Source: Commensalibacter papalotli (ex Servin-Garciduenas et al. 2014)
GTDB lineage: Bacteria; Pseudomonadota; Alphaproteobacteria; Acetobacterales; Acetobacteraceae
Assembly (NCBI RefSeq): GCF_000527695.1
Contig: NZ_ATSX01000001.1
Location: 1,240,001-1,304,000 of the forward strand
Reading direction: 5' to 3'
Length of the DNA stretch: 64,000 nucleotides
The position numbers were made by a program, and so were the translations under genes. Of this stretch, positions 25,664 to 35,128 are shown in pieces; position 1 is the first letter of the stretch, and each line of letters starts with the position of its first letter. The notes under the pieces were generated by a model that saw nothing but the letters and a program-made list of their open reading frames with translations, was not told where the DNA came from and made no database searches.

Positions 25664-27811
25664 TTAATCTAATTTATATAAACGATAAGAAGGATTTAAA
25701 AAAGACGCATTTTTTTCTAAGGCGTAATAAATTAATATTAAACAAGCAATTGCCGCACTTATCTCCAAACGCACTGCAATATTTTGCTCTTTCTTTTCAC
25801 GCGCACGCAGCCTTCTAATTGCACTTTTTGCAATCAATACCGTTCGTCCATACCGCCCCCCTTTAAAATGAGAAATACGACGCATCACTACACGCAGCTG
25901 ATTTTTAATATCTTCAGGTAAAATATCATGATCAATCATCGCGCGTATTTCGATAATATTTATTCCAATACACATAACAGCCAAAGCACCATGATTATAC
26001 TTTTTAATTAATGCTGTTTCTGTTGCAGAATCGAATTGACGCATTAATGAAATAAACCAATCCATTGTCGAGGTCAACCATCTGCGTGGACGTGGTATCG
26101 GCGTTACTAGGGGTAAAGTTTGAACATTACGTAGCATACGTTTGCGAATTTCTTTTCTAACCTTTTGAGGAGAATAAGGCGCAATAAACCGAAACGCAAA
26201 AGCTGCTAATCCAACACCAAAAAAAACAGCCAAAGCGCTATTGAGGAAAAACATCTCATCCATACGTTGTTGATTACCGAGAATAATCATAAAAGGGAAA
26301 AAGACAGTAAAACTCATTCCTATTCCTCGCGTTGGCAAATTATAAATTGCTAAACCACCACAAAATAAAGGAATAAAAGTCGCTAAATAAACCATCTCTA
26401 TGGAATTCGCCAAAGGCATTATAGTTACATTCAAAATAGCTGTAACAGTAACTGTTATAAGGGTTCCTATGAAAAAACCTTGGCACATTTTATAACCATT
26501 TTCAAACAAGCATAAACGACCACAAGCAACAGCTAACAACCCAATTGCCGCTGGAAATTCATTCCATGCAGTAATTTCCCATAAAAAACATGCACCTAAT
26601 ATTGAAATAACTGCACGAAAAGCATTTCCCCAAGCCAATTTGAAATTATAAATAGGAGGTAAATTAAATCTGAAATTATCTTTCTTTTTTGGAGTTTTAA
26701 CATGATGATATTCAGTTAAAATGACTTCAATTTCTCCTAGAAGCTCGCTTAAAGAACGATATAAAATTCTTTGGTCTAGTAAGGTTTGATCTTCAAAACC
26801 CAACGTGTTCTTTGCTGTATTCGTATCCTTATAAATACATTCTACAATAATTTGACGACATTCCCAACGAAGTTTACTCAACGCATCTAAATGTTTATTA
26901 AAGTCAATATTCTTTTCCAAAGCATGTATAAGATTCTCTAAATAAACATGAATCTTAACGCAGATATCACGAAATGTTTCCTCCTTTTGAAAATGACGCA
27001 TATACACTGCTAAGTTAATTAAACGTGTTAAAACAACGCTGATGGAAAAGAGTGTCGCATGTACGTGATCAGTTGTATGATCATCGTTTAGCATCTCAAT
27101 TTTTCTGAATTCAATAGAATTTTGAAATGCTGAAATAGCTGCAAATACATTTTGAACCTCAAATGCCGCTTGATAGTCCCCTTTAATAACGTTTCTAATG
27201 ACTGTTAATGATCCAGTAATCGCTTTTAATAAGTTATTATGCAATGATATACGGGCATTATGATTCATATTGAACGCAAATAAACGCTCAACAAATGTCT
27301 GACATAATACACCCAAGATAATATAACTACCCCTGGCCATCGCCATCATAAACACTTCATTAGGGTTTGTAGAAGAAGACAAGGCAATTAAAGCACACGT
27401 ATATCCCGCTAAAACGAAACTATATGCACTGGAACCTCGAATTAAGCTTCCCCAAAAACAACATCCCCCAACCCATAAGGCAATGCATATATCAAAAATT
27501 AAAGGTTGTTGAGGAAAGGCCGCAACGATTGCCACAGCAACCACCACACCGACCAGTGTACCCATCACACGCCATTTAGATTTTGAAATTGTCTCTCCAG
27601 GAGAGGTCTGGGCAACAACCCATACCGTCATCATTGCCCATTTTGGGCTATCAAGCTGCATCCATAAAGCAATAGCCAATGCCAAATAAGACGCAAACAT
27701 AGTCCGAAGTGCAAAATAGATAGCTTCTTTTCGAGGGGCATATAACCATTGATAGGATTGAATTTTACCAAACGGAAAAAAACTAATGTTTCTTAACCAA
27801 CTTAAATTCAC
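25664..27811 (-). CDS. FUSC-family membrane protein, copy 4
   Basis: A 715-residue homologue with the same layout (FALRTMFASYLALAIALWM, WAMMTVWVVAQTSPGETISK; second cluster from AFRAVISILGACFLWEITAW). It keeps the shared middle motif (FRKIEMLNDDHTTDHVHATL) and the C-terminal basic helix motif (RYGRTVLIAKSAIRRLRARE). Closer to copy 1 in the SPGETISK/YGRTV region but divergent overall. Transcribed first if the four form one leftward unit; lnt lies 57 bp upstream on the same strand. Confidence 0.88.
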   Translation of the reverse strand: MNLSWLRNISFFPFGKIQSYQWLYAPRKEAIYFALRTMFASYLALAIALWMQLDSPKWAMMTVWVVAQTSPGETISKSKWRVMGTLVGVVVAVAIVAAFPQQPLIFDICIALWVGGCCFWGSLIRGSSAYSFVLAGYTCALIALSSSTNPNEVFMMAMARGSYIILGVLCQTFVERLFAFNMNHNARISLHNNLLKAITGSLTVIRNVIKGDYQAAFEVQNVFAAISAFQNSIEFRKIEMLNDDHTTDHVHATLFSISVVLTRLINLAVYMRHFQKEETFRDICVKIHVYLENLIHALEKNIDFNKHLDALSKLRWECRQIIVECIYKDTNTAKNTLGFEDQTLLDQRILYRSLSELLGEIEVILTEYHHVKTPKKKDNFRFNLPPIYNFKLAWGNAFRAVISILGACFLWEITAWNEFPAAIGLLAVACGRLCLFENGYKMCQGFFIGTLITVTVTAILNVTIMPLANSIEMVYLATFIPLFCGGLAIYNLPTRGIGMSFTVFFPFMIILGNQQRMDEMFFLNSALAVFFGVGLAAFAFRFIAPYSPQKVRKEIRKRMLRNVQTLPLVTPIPRPRRWLTSTMDWFISLMRQFDSATETALIKKYNHGALAVMCIGINIIEIRAMIDHDILPEDIKNQLRVVMRRISHFKGGRYGRTVLIAKSAIRRLRAREKKEQNIAVRLEISAAIACLILIYYALEKNASFLNPSYRLYKLD

Positions 27812-27868
27812 AAAATTTCAACCCATATATACATTATCACTCTCTTAACCACAGATACTTTATCTGCT

Positions 27869-29461
27869 TTACAGGTTATCCTTTTTATTTCTTTGACCTA
27901 TACAAAATACGATACCAAATAGAATACTGATCAAAGACATGAACAAAGGAATCCAACGACCCCCATAGGAAAATACAGTCCAAGGTAAAGAGCCTGACAA
28001 AGCAGCAACTTTGGCAGCTCTTATATCCCAACCTATACGTGATAATTCACGACCATAAGGATCAAAAACTGCCGAGATCCCAGTATTTGCTACACGAACG
28101 ATAGGCAGCCCCTCTTCAACAGCGCGCAACCTAACCGCAGCCAAATGCTGCCGAGGGCCAGCTGAATTGCCATACCACGCATCATTTGTTAAATTCAATA
28201 ACCATTTGGGTTTATTCTTAGAATCAACGACCTGACCTGAAAAAATTACTTCATAACAAATTAAGGGGCCAAAGCTACTCACCCCTGATAATTGAATAGT
28301 TTCCACCCCTTTACCTGGTGTTAATGGAGATCCTGGAACAATGTGAAAAGGAATATACCACGGTTGAGACTCACCAAAAGGAACTAATTTGGCCTTGTCA
28401 TATTCACTAATAATAGCGCCATCTTCAGGATTTAAAACAACTAAACTATTGTGAATTTGTCCCTGATCATTACGTGTAATCGCTCCCAATATACCTGCTG
28501 CTGCACCTTTGGCATTTTGCATCAAAATAGATCTGGCCATTACATCAAAAGCTATATCCCCTGGAAAAGAGCTTTCTGGCCAGGCAAATATAATGGGACG
28601 ATTTGGAATTTTTTGTTGCTTTTGTAACTTAAGCGCTTCTTGCATCCCCTGTGCAGTCAGGAATAAATAATTTTGAAAAATACGACGCGGATCGGTATTA
28701 TTAATTTTGTCGTCTTCTTCGATATTACCTTGAATCAAAGCAACAATAGGCGTGTCTTGTTGTGCCGCGGGTGCTGGGGAAAGTCTAAAGCTCCCAAAAC
28801 CAAACCAACAAACCAAACCACCTACCAGAGCAAACCAACCCTTACGCCCATAAATGGGCATTAAAACTAGGATAATGGTTAAAAAGGTCAACCCATCTAC
28901 ACCAACCCACGCTGCAGGTTGAATTAATATATTTCCAACTTTACCAGGGATTTCCCATGCACTGCCCAACGGATTCCACGGGAAACCTGTTAATATCGGA
29001 TTCCACCATGTTGGTGGCAATAAAATAGATCTGGACATATCGCATAATGTCCATAATCCAGCAAATAAAGGAATTCTTATCCATCCTCTGGGGCGTAACC
29101 AATAATAAATTGCCCCGACCGTACCAGTCCAAAAAGCTAATAAAATTGCACATAATGGGGAAACAATAGGAACCAGCCACCAAAAATCTTGAGCCCTGAT
29201 TAAAATCGCATTAATTAACCAGGACAGACCGATTGTATGTAATCCAAAACCAAACCAATAGCCTTGAGCAAAAGCACTCTTCCAGCTTTTAGCTTGTTCT
29301 ATTCTTAACAAGAGTAACGGAAAGGTAAATAATAATAAAACAAGACAGTAAGTCGGCGGGAAAGCCAATGAAGACAATCCCCCTATAGCAATCAAAAGCA
29401 AAAAAGCTTTAAATCCAGTGATATGAACTAGTTTGTCAAAAAAATTACGTGCATTCATCAT
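27869..29461 (-). CDS. lnt: Apolipoprotein N-acyltransferase
   Basis: A 530-residue inner-membrane enzyme that adds the third acyl chain to lipoproteins. N-terminal membrane helices include GLSSLAFPPTY and GYWFGFGLHTIGLSWL. The periplasmic nitrilase-fold domain shows the catalytic triad: Glu in FAWPESSFPG, Lys in YDKAKLVPFGE, Cys in GPLICYEVIF. A final helix precedes the basic tail. Length is typical of the family. The start has two adjacent ATGs. It lies 38 bp downstream of the olsB-like gene on the same strand. Confidence 0.93.
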   Translation of the reverse strand: MMNARNFFDKLVHITGFKAFLLLIAIGGLSSLAFPPTYCLVLLLFTFPLLLLRIEQAKSWKSAFAQGYWFGFGLHTIGLSWLINAILIRAQDFWWLVPIVSPLCAILLAFWTGTVGAIYYWLRPRGWIRIPLFAGLWTLCDMSRSILLPPTWWNPILTGFPWNPLGSAWEIPGKVGNILIQPAAWVGVDGLTFLTIILVLMPIYGRKGWFALVGGLVCWFGFGSFRLSPAPAAQQDTPIVALIQGNIEEDDKINNTDPRRIFQNYLFLTAQGMQEALKLQKQQKIPNRPIIFAWPESSFPGDIAFDVMARSILMQNAKGAAAGILGAITRNDQGQIHNSLVVLNPEDGAIISEYDKAKLVPFGESQPWYIPFHIVPGSPLTPGKGVETIQLSGVSSFGPLICYEVIFSGQVVDSKNKPKWLLNLTNDAWYGNSAGPRQHLAAVRLRAVEEGLPIVRVANTGISAVFDPYGRELSRIGWDIRAAKVAALSGSLPWTVFSYGGRWIPLFMSLISILFGIVFCIGQRNKKDNL

Positions 29462-29498
29462 TAAAAACTTTATTAATCACAGCATGCACTGTTCTAGG

Positions 29499-30350
29499 CT
29501 ATTCCAACGCATCAAGCAAGCGTCGTTCATAATGACGATAATATTTATCTGCTAATAATTCAGTTTTAACAATAATCGCAACATCGGTTGTATTAAATTG
29601 CTCATCCACAACAGCACCATCGCCAACATAACCGCCAAGACGTAAATAACCTTTGATTAATGGCGGTAATTTGACTAGCACACTACGGTGATTTAATTTG
29701 TGAGGATCACTATGCAGCATTTCAACACGTCTTTCTGGCACAGCAGTTACTCTTAACGCCGGTGGGGCCAAATGTGTGTGGTATAAATAGGTCAAACTTT
29801 CTTTATGGTCATCTAGAGAGGTTCCAGGTAAGCTGGCACAGCCAAATAAAATATCAATACGATGAATAAAGATATAAAGCGCAATCCCTTCCCATAAAAG
29901 CTGCATTGCTGCGCGCCCACGATATCTGGCATCAATACAAGAACGTCCTACTTCCAATAAACGCCCAGGATACTCCTTTAACGCAGAAAGATCATATTCA
30001 CCTGCACTGTAAAATGTTCCTGCTAAATCCGCTTTTTCTTGAGGGAGCAAACGATAAGTGCCAACAACTTTATCCATCACAGATTTTTGATCATGATCGA
30101 TTACTAATAAATAATCAGCAATCTCATCAAAATCGTCATAATCACGTCGTGTGAGAACGGCCTGCTCGCTGGGTTTTGCACCCATCTCTTCATAAAAAAC
30201 TCGGTATCTTAAGGCTCTGGCAGCATCGCGTTCAGCATCACTTTTGGCCAAACGAACACCCAAATTACCTGAACGAAGCTCAACATACTCATCTCGTCTC
30301 AAGTCAAGTGACAATAAAGTATTCGTGGACTTTTCTGTTACCACAACCAA
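29499..30350 (-). CDS. olsB: GNAT acyltransferase, OlsB (ornithine lipid) type
   Basis: A 283-residue protein of the hemolysin-like/OlsB acyltransferase group. Diagnostic stretches: LAKSDAERDAARALRYRVFY, then VVGTYRLLP, LEVGRSCIDARYRGR and ILFGCASLPGT, and PPLIKGYLRLGG near the C-terminus. OlsB transfers a 3-hydroxyacyl chain from ACP to the amino group of ornithine, the first step of ornithine lipid synthesis. The partner OlsA is not in the window. It lies 18 bp downstream of fur and upstream of lnt; a joint envelope-related transcript is possible. Confidence 0.82.
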   Translation of the reverse strand: MVVVTEKSTNTLLSLDLRRDEYVELRSGNLGVRLAKSDAERDAARALRYRVFYEEMGAKPSEQAVLTRRDYDDFDEIADYLLVIDHDQKSVMDKVVGTYRLLPQEKADLAGTFYSAGEYDLSALKEYPGRLLEVGRSCIDARYRGRAAMQLLWEGIALYIFIHRIDILFGCASLPGTSLDDHKESLTYLYHTHLAPPALRVTAVPERRVEMLHSDPHKLNHRSVLVKLPPLIKGYLRLGGYVGDGAVVDEQFNTTDVAIIVKTELLADKYYRHYERRLLDALE

Positions 30351-30368
30351 TTTTCCTCTTCTCTTACT

Positions 30369-30812
30369 TTATTTCTCTTGAATCCGACGGGCAAATAGTT
30401 CCAAGCGATGCTGTAACAAATTAAATCCTAATTTTTTTGCCATAATCTCAACAAGCTTTACATGCTCTGGATCTTCGAACTCTATCACTTTTCCTGTATC
30501 TACATCAATCAGATGATAATGAGTTCCCTGTTCTGTGACTTCATACCTTGCTCTGCCACCGCCAAAATCGTGCTTTTCCAGGATACCTTTTTCCTCAAGC
30601 AAACGCACAGTTCTATATACGGTTGCCACTGAGATATTATCATCTAGCTTGGAAGCCCTGCGATAGAGTTCTTCTACATCTGGATGGTCATGAGATTGAG
30701 ATAAAACGCGTGCAATGACACGACGTTGTCCTGTCATCTTCAACCCTTTTTCAATACATAAGCGCTCTATATGAGATAAAGTATCTTTTTTTTCACGTAA
30801 CATAGAAACCAT
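30369..30812 (-). CDS. fur: Fur-family transcriptional regulator
   Basis: A 147-residue metal-responsive repressor. The winged-helix domain shows KMTGQRRVIARVL and the recognition helix SVATVYRTVRLLEEKGIL. The dimerisation domain has metal-ligand residues in HDHPDVEELYRRA and THYHLIDVDTGKVIEF. The CxxC pairs of E. coli Fur are absent, as is common in alphaproteobacterial Fur/Mur proteins, so iron, manganese or haem sensing cannot be decided. No Irr haem motif is evident. Starts at 30812 and at the ATG three codons later are both possible. Confidence 0.88.
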   Translation of the reverse strand: MVSMLREKKDTLSHIERLCIEKGLKMTGQRRVIARVLSQSHDHPDVEELYRRASKLDDNISVATVYRTVRLLEEKGILEKHDFGGGRARYEVTEQGTHYHLIDVDTGKVIEFEDPEHVKLVEIMAKKLGFNLLQHRLELFARRIQEK

Positions 30813-30956
30813 TTTTAAATGAGGTAAAAACTTTTTTAAATTTGCTTATAAAATACTCATAATGCAAATTTTATTTTATAGTTTTTATCTTAAAGTGACA
30901 AAATAAACAAAAAAAACATTAAAACAACAAATAGTTTATCAATAACCTTATCAGCT

Positions 30957-31403
30957 TTATAAAGTTTTAGCCATTAACAAAGCATCAATATTATGATCAT
31001 AATATTTTAAACGCCTTCCATTAAAAAAAAAACCATATCGCTTGTATAATTTTATCGCGGATAAATTATCCTCAGCCACTTCTAAAAAAACAGTTTTAAT
31101 ATGCTTTGTTTGCATTTCTTCTAAAAAAGCAGCCATAATACCTTTACCCACACCTTTATGTTGCTCAGTTGGGTTCACACAAAAAGTAAGAATCTCTGCT
31201 TCATCTACTATAACAGAATATATCAAAAACCCTCTTATCTTATTTTCAATATTATAATCAATTAAAATATGATGAAAAGATATTTCTAATAACCCTTGAA
31301 AATCCTTTATTTTCCATCCCTGCCCCTCTGGAAAAGCCGCCATATGAAGTAAAGATAGTTCTTTTTCTATTCCGTGTATATGATTAAAGCATTGTAATGA
31401 CAT
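30957..31403 (-). CDS. rimI: Ribosomal-protein-alanine N-acetyltransferase, RimI-like
   Basis: A 148-residue GNAT protein. The acetyl-CoA loop appears as VNPTEQHKGVGKGIM (Q/R-x-x-G-x-G/A pattern), followed by FLEVAEDNLSAIKLYKRYGF, the RimI signature (EVRxSNxxAixLYxkxGF). RimI acetylates the N-terminus of ribosomal protein S18. It starts 2 bp after the tsaB stop codon; the tsaB-rimI pairing is common and supports the call. Confidence 0.87.
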   Translation of the reverse strand: MSLQCFNHIHGIEKELSLLHMAAFPEGQGWKIKDFQGLLEISFHHILIDYNIENKIRGFLIYSVIVDEAEILTFCVNPTEQHKGVGKGIMAAFLEEMQTKHIKTVFLEVAEDNLSAIKLYKRYGFFFNGRRLKYYDHNIDALLMAKTL

Positions 31404-31405
31404 TC

Positions 31406-32095
31406 CTAAATAGGTGCCTTTCTTAACCCTTTTTGAGGTAATTTTGCTTCAGGTGGATCCACATACAAAGGATAAAGAGTATTTGTAGACTTATTCTCCC
31501 TATCATATTGATCCGCAAGCTTGGCCATCATAATTGAATCAGCTTCATGGTATTGATAACAGATTTCAGCATGTTGGGGGAACTGAGACGCTATCCTTAC
31601 AGCGCCCTCTCCCATAACTACAAACGCTTTATCAGGAAATGCTATTTCCCCTTCATTATAGGCAATCACTTGTGAAGATTGATTCGTTTCAACAAACACG
31701 CGCCCTCTTCGAGCTTGAGTTACATGCCAAATTAATTGTGTCGACTTTAATGACAGAAAAGGAAATAATACTTCCCCTCTACGTAATCCAATTACAGGGC
31801 AATTTAACCCTACCTGCATACCCAAAGCAAATGCAATCGAAGCTCTCAGTCCTGTAAAAGATCCTGGCCCCACCATCACAGCAATTAAATCAATTTGATC
31901 CGCTGCAATCATGCCATTCTGAATAAAAGATTGAAAATAAATAGGAAAACGTTCTGGGCCACCCTTTAAAGTTGTTTTTTCTTCTGCCAACAGAAGGTAT
32001 TGGTCGCCTTGTTTTTCCACAAGCGCTATATAATTAGGCGCAAGCTCTGAAGAGGATGCTCCATTCATAACCAATATTATTTTACGCTCATTCAT
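31406..32095 (-). CDS. tsaB: tRNA threonylcarbamoyladenosine biosynthesis protein TsaB
   Basis: A 229-residue ASKHA-fold protein of the t6A pathway, the scaffold partner of TsaD and TsaE. The hallmark IAVMVGPGSFTGLRASIAFA is present. Downstream, RRGRVFVETN fits the RR-x-xVY-x-a pattern of TsaB. The N-terminus has an unusual insertion after MNERKIILVMNGASSSE, where most TsaB start lxiDTs. It lies 4 bp after the rutE-like gene and is followed immediately by rimI, giving an apparent nfu-rutE-tsaB-rimI operon. Confidence 0.9.
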   Translation of the reverse strand: MNERKIILVMNGASSSELAPNYIALVEKQGDQYLLLAEEKTTLKGGPERFPIYFQSFIQNGMIAADQIDLIAVMVGPGSFTGLRASIAFALGMQVGLNCPVIGLRRGEVLFPFLSLKSTQLIWHVTQARRGRVFVETNQSSQVIAYNEGEIAFPDKAFVVMGEGAVRIASQFPQHAEICYQYHEADSIMMAKLADQYDRENKSTNTLYPLYVDPPEAKLPQKGLRKAPI

Positions 32096-32099
32096 TATT

Positions 32100-32687
32100 T
32101 TACAACATCAAGCAAGCATCTTCGAATTCAAGCCGAGGCAAGCGTTCATCTTGCTGATCTTGTTTAGCATAACCCAAACACAACAAAAGATTAGAATGCC
32201 ATCCTTGTTCTTCAAAGAATAAACTATCCACCATAGAATTATCAAACCCTGACATTGGCCAGACATCTAATCCCAAGGCTCTGGCTGCCATAATAAAATA
32301 TCCACCTTGTAATGTCGAATTACGAGATGCGGTTTCTTCCGCAAAAGGAATATCTTCAGCATACCAAGAGCGCAGCTCTGCTTCTGGGTAAAGCCTTGGC
32401 AATTCTTCATAAAATAATGGATCTTGAGCAATAATCGCAATAACAGGGGCGCTAAGTGCGTTATCTACATTGCCAGTAGATAACGCAGAACGCAGTTTTT
32501 CTTTGCTGACTACGTGGGTTAAAAATGCAAAACGGCCTGGCTGACAATTACCAGAAGTCGGTGCTAATTTGACAAGATTATAAAGCTGCACCAATAAAGC
32601 AGGTTCTACTTCTTTATTCTGCCAAGCCTTTGGTGTTCTGGCATGCTCAAATAATTGTTGTATCGCTGATTCTGGCAAAGGGTTCAT
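32100..32687 (-). CDS. Nitroreductase-family protein, RutE/HadB-like
   Basis: A 195-residue FMN-dependent oxidoreductase. ARTPKAWQNKEV, LAPTSGNCQPGRFAF, STLQGGYFIMAARALGLDVW and MSGFDN match the RutE (malonic semialdehyde reductase) subgroup. In E. coli RutE reduces a toxic aldehyde from pyrimidine breakdown, but no other rut gene is here, so the true substrate is open. It starts 15 bp after the nfu stop and is tightly packed with tsaB. Confidence 0.82.
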   Translation of the reverse strand: MNPLPESAIQQLFEHARTPKAWQNKEVEPALLVQLYNLVKLAPTSGNCQPGRFAFLTHVVSKEKLRSALSTGNVDNALSAPVIAIIAQDPLFYEELPRLYPEAELRSWYAEDIPFAEETASRNSTLQGGYFIMAARALGLDVWPMSGFDNSMVDSLFFEEQGWHSNLLLCLGYAKQDQQDERLPRLEFEDACLML

Positions 32688-32702
32688 TACATTTCCCCTT
32701 TT

Positions 32703-33272
32703 CTAAAAATCAACTTTTTCTACAGAAACCAAATCAGGTAAATGACGGCGTAAAATTGTTTCTACACCATGTTTCAATGTCAATGAGGAAGATGGGCATC
32801 CTTGACATGCACCTTGCATTTTCAAGTAAACACACCCTTCTTTATAACCATGAAAAATAATATCCCCACCATCACGTGCCACTGCGGGTCTTATTTCATC
32901 ATCTAAAATATCTTTAATTTTATCAACAATTTCTTGATCTTCCGCAGATATTTCCATTGCGTTCATATCCGAAGCACCAATATCCATTTTGATCATAGTT
33001 TTTCTTGTTAATAAAAATTCCATCATTATGGAGATAACAACACCTTTTAAAGATTTCCAATCTTCAGAAATATCTTTGGTGACTACTATAAAGTCAGTAC
33101 CGAAATAAATTCTCTGAATACCTTCAATGTCAAACAAAGCCTGAGCCAAAGGAGAACATGCTGCATCTTCTCTATTAGAGAATTCTATCGCTTGATGATC
33201 TTGTAAAATTGTACGACCCAAAATAAACTTCAATGCATTTACATTAGGTGTTTCTTCAGTGTGGATCATCAT
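32703..33272 (-). CDS. NifU-family Fe-S cluster scaffold/carrier (Nfu type)
   Basis: A 189-residue two-domain protein. The N-terminal Nfu_N domain (about 10-95; NALKFILGRTIL, GIQRIYFGTDFIVVTK) is followed by a C-terminal NifU domain with the CxxC (MQGACQGCPSSSLTLKHGVE, about 150-165) that holds a [4Fe-4S] cluster between two subunits. It delivers clusters to target proteins. The ATG at 33269 has better spacing from GGAG than that at 33272. It heads the likely nfu-rutE-tsaB-rimI operon. Confidence 0.9.
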   Translation of the reverse strand: MMIHTEETPNVNALKFILGRTILQDHQAIEFSNREDAACSPLAQALFDIEGIQRIYFGTDFIVVTKDISEDWKSLKGVVISIMMEFLLTRKTMIKMDIGASDMNAMEISAEDQEIVDKIKDILDDEIRPAVARDGGDIIFHGYKEGCVYLKMQGACQGCPSSSLTLKHGVETILRRHLPDLVSVEKVDF

Positions 33273-33417
33273 TACTCCAGAGTCCTATTATCAGCAATTA
33301 TAGATTATAAAATTGTTATTTCTTTTATGCTGTTCTGCATAAATAAGCAAATATTTACTAAAAGATAATGGTAAACTTGTTAATATATATAACATAATTA
33401 ACATTTCATTATCCAAA

Positions 33418-34644
33418 TTACTTAGCTTGTAACTTCATTAACCACAAACTAGCAAGCTCGGCAGGAACATTTTTCCCGGTTATTGTTTTTAAAATTGTAA
33501 CCGCTTTATTTTTTTGCCCAAAACTTTGCTCTGTTACCGCATATTGTAATAAAGCAAGATTCCGATCTGTTAATGGTTTTGTTAATGCAGCCTGCATCAT
33601 CTTTGGCCCTTCGGTAACTTGACCATTCCAAAATTGATCATATCCTAGTGCAAATAAAGCATTACCAGAACTATCCTTTTCTGCTTGTGCCAATTTAACA
33701 GGATAATCTGCTTTTTCTTTATCAATGATTTTTCCAAGATATTCTTCAAAACGTAATATGCGTTTTTGATCACTTTTTTCAAATAAGTTTTTACTGTGGA
33801 TCTTAGCCATAGCTTGCATTGCCATATAAGGGTACCCTGATTGGATCGCAAGCTCTGCCATAGTCATATATTCATCTGCTGTGGTTAACTGACCTGTTTT
33901 TTCTCTAAAATTCCAAACTTCTAATTCAACTTGAGGGGGCATGCCCTTAGTCGCAATCAAAGAGCTTATCACATGAGACCAATATTCGGGTTTGGGGTAA
34001 TGCAGCGCAAGTTGCATATAGCTGTGTCGTAGCCCCTCTTTATCGCCTAATTTCATTTGGCAATTCACCATAAATTGCCACTGTGTTTCTGCTGGGATAG
34101 ACCCTTTTTTGAGCTCTGCATCAATTTGCTTTTGTTGTTCAGTCAAAGCAGATTTATAATCATTATTCAAAAAATAAGATTGAATTAACAAAGTCTGCAT
34201 ATGAGGATTATTTCCACCCGCTTTGAAATATTGTTCAATATATTGGGTGGCTTGAGCGTATTTTTTAGCACGATATGCCATCGTGGCTTGTGCTAAAATT
34301 GTTTGGCTACGTTGTTCTTTGGTCAGTCTGCTTGAAGATAGTAAATGACTATATCCAGCCAAAGCCTCGTCCACTTTGTTTTGCTTTACCGCAGAAGCAA
34401 TTTGCAGTTGCGTGATAATGTCACGTTCATAAGGAGTCGCATTACTGATAGATTGAGCCTCTTTAATTGCAGCATCAGCCTGAGCATACGCCCCTTGCTT
34501 CATCAACTGTTCCGCCTTCTTCAACGGCACAGCCATCTTGTTACTGACAACATCTTTGGCATGGACTGTATTCATACCAATGCTTATGCCAGAGGTTAAA
34601 AAGGTTGCTACGAGCAAACTGCGTATCCAAACTGATTTTTCCAT
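33418..34644 (-). CDS. Secreted TPR-type protein in the TonB operon
   Basis: A 408-residue protein with a signal peptide (SLLVATFLTSGISIGMNTVHA). Helical repeats follow throughout: AEQLMKQGAYAQADAAIKEA, QNKVDEALAGYSHLL, ATMAYRAKKYAQATQYIEQY, and SYFLNNDYKSALTEQQKQI. No catalytic motif. It follows exbD by 24 bp on the same strand and so is the last gene of the tonB-exbB-exbD-exbD unit. In acetic acid bacteria a TPR protein often lies here; its role in TonB energisation is not known. Confidence 0.78.
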   Translation of the reverse strand: MEKSVWIRSLLVATFLTSGISIGMNTVHAKDVVSNKMAVPLKKAEQLMKQGAYAQADAAIKEAQSISNATPYERDIITQLQIASAVKQNKVDEALAGYSHLLSSSRLTKEQRSQTILAQATMAYRAKKYAQATQYIEQYFKAGGNNPHMQTLLIQSYFLNNDYKSALTEQQKQIDAELKKGSIPAETQWQFMVNCQMKLGDKEGLRHSYMQLALHYPKPEYWSHVISSLIATKGMPPQVELEVWNFREKTGQLTTADEYMTMAELAIQSGYPYMAMQAMAKIHSKNLFEKSDQKRILRFEEYLGKIIDKEKADYPVKLAQAEKDSSGNALFALGYDQFWNGQVTEGPKMMQAALTKPLTDRNLALLQYAVTEQSFGQKNKAVTILKTITGKNVPAELASLWLMKLQAK

Positions 34645-34668
34645 TATTTTATACTCAATCCCTACCTA

Positions 34669-35109
34669 TTATTGCGCCATAATCCCGATTTTTTTTATCC
34701 CTAATCGCTGAGCATCAGCCAGAATAATCGCAACAGTTTTATAACTAGCCAACCTATTAGGTTTGATAAACAGAGTTGGCTGATCAGCAAGAGCCGCAAC
34801 CTCTTTGAATTTTTGTTGCAACGCATCCTCACCGGCAACTGTCTGACTGTCAATAGAAATCGTATTATCGAAATCAATCCCAATCGTTAAGCTAGGGGGT
34901 GGTTCAGCAGTTACGGGCTCACCTCTACCCAAAGCCAACTGTACAGATTGAGTTTGTAATGGAATCGTAATGATCAACATTACTAATAAAACCAGCATCA
35001 CGTCAATCAAAGGGGTCGTATTAATATTAACGATGACCTCTTCTTCCTCTGTGCTTTTTTGCATAGTTAGGCGGCGCATTTGTCGGGTTCTTAATGTATT
35101 ATTATTCAT
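34669..35109 (-). CDS. exbD: ExbD/TolR-family protein, second copy
   Basis: A 146-residue proton-channel subunit. After a charged N-terminus (QKSTEEEEVIVNINTTPLID) comes the single helix with the essential Asp (NTTPLIDVMLVLLVMLIIT) and a periplasmic domain ending in a TolR-type beta-alpha fold (KTVAIILADAQRLGIKKIG). It lies 19 bp after the first exbD. The two copies differ in N-terminus and periplasmic domain, so they may form mixed dimers inside one ExbB pentamer or serve different partners. Confidence 0.9.
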   Translation of the reverse strand: MNNNTLRTRQMRRLTMQKSTEEEEVIVNINTTPLIDVMLVLLVMLIITIPLQTQSVQLALGRGEPVTAEPPPSLTIGIDFDNTISIDSQTVAGEDALQQKFKEVAALADQPTLFIKPNRLASYKTVAIILADAQRLGIKKIGIMAQ

Positions 35110-35128
35110 AATTAATAATCCTTATCCC

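Noticed and set aside
32100-32687. Rut pyrimidine degradation pathway
   Set aside because: Only a rutE-like gene is present, embedded in an nfu-tsaB-rimI unit; no other rut genes are near.
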